Virus record (IMG/VR): IMGVR_UViG_3300037258_000171
Location: 1-64,000 of that record
Reading direction: 5' to 3' (one strand)
DNA length: 64,000 nucleotides
Origin: a virus
Made by a program: the position numbers and the translations under genes. The notes beneath the pieces were generated by a model that saw only the letters and a program-made list of their open reading frames with translations, ran no database searches and was not told the origin of the DNA. Positions within the stretch are counted from its first letter, which is position 1, and the number at the start of each line of letters is the position of its first letter. Positions 62,978 through 64,000 of the stretch are shown here, piece by piece.

Positions 62978-63372
62978 AGCGACGCCTCCGCCGGGATGCT
63001 GGCCATCAGGTCGGCCATCTCGCGCTGGTAGGACTCGGCGGTGCGCTCTAGCTCGGCCTGCTTGTCAGCCACATCCCGGACCCTGATCGCCTCAGCTGCA
63101 GCGGTGATCGCGGCGAAAGCCTCAGCGACAAGGGGCGGGTAGGGCAGCAGGTCGGTGACCGGCACGTTGTAGAAGCCGGCCAGGATCCAGAGCCGCTCGA
63201 CGGTGACCGCGCGGTCAGCTCTCTCGTGACTGCCGACGACGACGGCCTTGAGCCTGCCGCCGGACGCCGCCTCAACCTGGCTGAGCGACATCCCGGCGCG
63301 GTCCCTGACTGCGCGGAGTCGCCTGCCGAGTGCGAGCTCGAAGTCGCTCGGGTTGCTGGCAGCGGCGGTCAT
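62974..63372 (-). CDS. BldD-like HTH regulator
   Basis: 132 residues. The N-terminal 70 residues (FELALGRRLRAVRDRAGMSL, GRLKAVVVGSHERADRAVTV, GFYNVPVTDLLP) match the DNA-binding domain of BldD, the master regulator of streptomycete development (K-A-V-V-V-G-S-Y-E-R-G-D-R-A-V-T). The C-terminal half is a helical segment (EAIRVRDVADKQAELERTAE) in place of the c-di-GMP-binding domain of BldD. So dimerisation and control likely differ. It lies at the head of the recombination operon and may control phage or host genes. Confidence 0.8.
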   Translation of the reverse strand: MTAAASNPSDFELALGRRLRAVRDRAGMSLSQVEAASGGRLKAVVVGSHERADRAVTVERLWILAGFYNVPVTDLLPYPPLVAEAFAAITAAAEAIRVRDVADKQAELERTAESYQREMADLMASIPAEASL

Positions 63373-63554
63373 GACGCACCGCCTGCGGGCTGCTCGGCTT
63401 TCGCCGGGCGCTTCGGTGCCGGCTTGGACCACCGGATCGCGGCGGCGAAGGCGTAGCCCTTGCGCGTCCCGTGAACGGCGACCACGACCCCGGCGACGAT
63501 GGCGGCGAGGACAACGACGCCGGTCACCAGCGCGGCGACTGCGAGAGTGCTCAC
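63369..63554 (-). CDS. Small membrane protein
   Basis: 61 residues, GTG start. A long hydrophobic stretch at residues 5-28 (AVAALVTGVVVLAAIVAGVV), then a basic cytosolic tail (RKGYAFAAAIRWSKPAPKRP). Coupled to the BldD-like gene. Could anchor a partner to the membrane; unknown. Confidence 0.55.
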   Translation of the reverse strand: MSTLAVAALVTGVVVLAAIVAGVVVAVHGTRKGYAFAAAIRWSKPAPKRPAKAEQPAGGAS

Positions 63555-64000
63555 TTGCCTGCCTCCTCATCGGTCACGACCGGCACCAGCTCGGTTGGCG
63601 TGTCCGCTACGGGCATGACCTGCGTCTCGTCCGGCGCCTGCTTACCGCCGCCCCACCGGCTCAGTGATTCCTGCGCGGCCTTCTGTGCCGCATCAGCGTC
63701 GGCTGCCTCAGCGGCCAGCCGGTCGCGGGTCGCATCCGGGATCGGGCCGGTCGCCGGGACGATCTCCCCGCTGGCCGTGACGGGCTGCGACACGGGCGGT
63801 ACCGGGGTGACGTGGACCGGGGGCACGGGCCGGAAGTCCGGCGCCCTGTACTCGGCGTACAGCCACGGCAGGACGTACGACGCCGGGTCGGCCTTGCGTG
63901 CGGCGTAGACCTTCAGCTCGTCCTCGGTCGGCTCCCGGAACGCTGCCGGGTCGGCGAGGTAGGCGAACTGCTCCTCGTGGTCGGGGATGATCGACCAGCC
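63551..64000 (-). CDS. Early protein cut by window edge
   Basis: The frame is open to base 64000, so the start lies outside; at least 149 codons remain. The visible N-terminal part reads PDHEEQFAYLADPAAFREPT and VYAARKADPASYVLPWLYAE, followed by a long Pro/Val linker and a C-terminal charged helix (RDRLAAEAADADAAQKAAQE). The GTG at 63826 in this frame is internal. Function unknown. Confidence 0.55.
   Translation of the reverse strand, partial: GWSIIPDHEEQFAYLADPAAFREPTEDELKVYAARKADPASYVLPWLYAEYRAPDFRPVPPVHVTPVPPVSQPVTASGEIVPATGPIPDATRDRLAAEAADADAAQKAAQESLSRWGGGKQAPDETQVMPVADTPTELVPVVTDEEAGK

Noticed and set aside
1-64000. Retron, diversity-generating retroelement or toxin-antitoxin system
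   Set aside because: No reverse transcriptase motif (YxDD), variable repeat pair or recognisable toxin fold was seen.

Overview
The window looks like most of the genome of a temperate, long-tailed (siphovirus-type) phage of a high-GC actinobacterium. The evidence is GC-rich DNA with many GTG starts, nearly every gene pair joined by ATGA or GTGA overlaps, a tape-measure protein, a tyrosine integrase, a BldD-like regulator, and an att core identical in layout to the 3' half of an actinobacterial tRNA-Thr(CGT). The host genus cannot be fixed. The att core lies between phage genes on both sides, so the sequence appears to be an unintegrated genome (intact attP), or a circular or permuted assembly, rather than a prophage with host flanks. 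Both window edges cut genes (portal at the left, an early protein at the right); the terminase is presumably left of position 1.

Layout. 1-9.6 kb (+): portal, MuF-like minor head protein, small head proteins, prohead protease, scaffold, major capsid protein, terminator, head-tail connectors. 9.6-24.95 kb (+): two tail-tube-like proteins, a tail assembly chaperone with a canonical -1 slippery site, tape measure, and baseplate or minor tail proteins. This operon is interrupted by two antisense moron cassettes: DUF6221 plus a membrane protein, and an HNH-type protein plus a superinfection-immunity protein. 25-28 kb: a beta-helix tail spike. 27.9-29.2 kb (-): a polytopic O-antigen polymerase/ligase-like membrane protein. 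29.3-31.9 kb (+): holin-like membrane proteins and an amidase endolysin. 31.9-37.4 kb, mostly (-): small genes, a three-palindrome operator array beside a Zn-ribbon/HTH protein gene, a candidate structured RNA, HNH, an Rnl2-type RNA ligase, a secreted protein and an excisionase. 37.5-39.6 kb (+): repressor, integrase, attP. 40.3-46.7 kb (-): RtcB and a long train of tiny genes driven from a promoter near 46.74 kb. 46.8-47.7 kb (+): small regulator and GIY-YIG nuclease. 47.7-64 kb (-): more tiny genes, then DnaB helicase, DnaC-like loader, and a winged-helix initiator containing iterons (putative origin), a methyltransferase, VRR-NUC nuclease, RecT-like and RecE-like recombination pair and the BldD-like regulator.

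How it fits together: a repressor-integrase operon faces an excisionase gene across a short operator/promoter. The leftward early genes supply replication (initiator with its own internal origin, loader, helicase), recombination (exonuclease plus annealing protein) and RNA repair (two unrelated RNA ligases). The rightward late genes build and release the particle. Candidate lysogenic-conversion genes are the superinfection-immunity protein, the polysaccharide polymerase-like protein and the secreted protein.

No gene-free stretch exceeds 300 bases. The largest are attP (39318-39594) and the structured-RNA region (34111-34337). All functions are read from sequence motifs without database searches.
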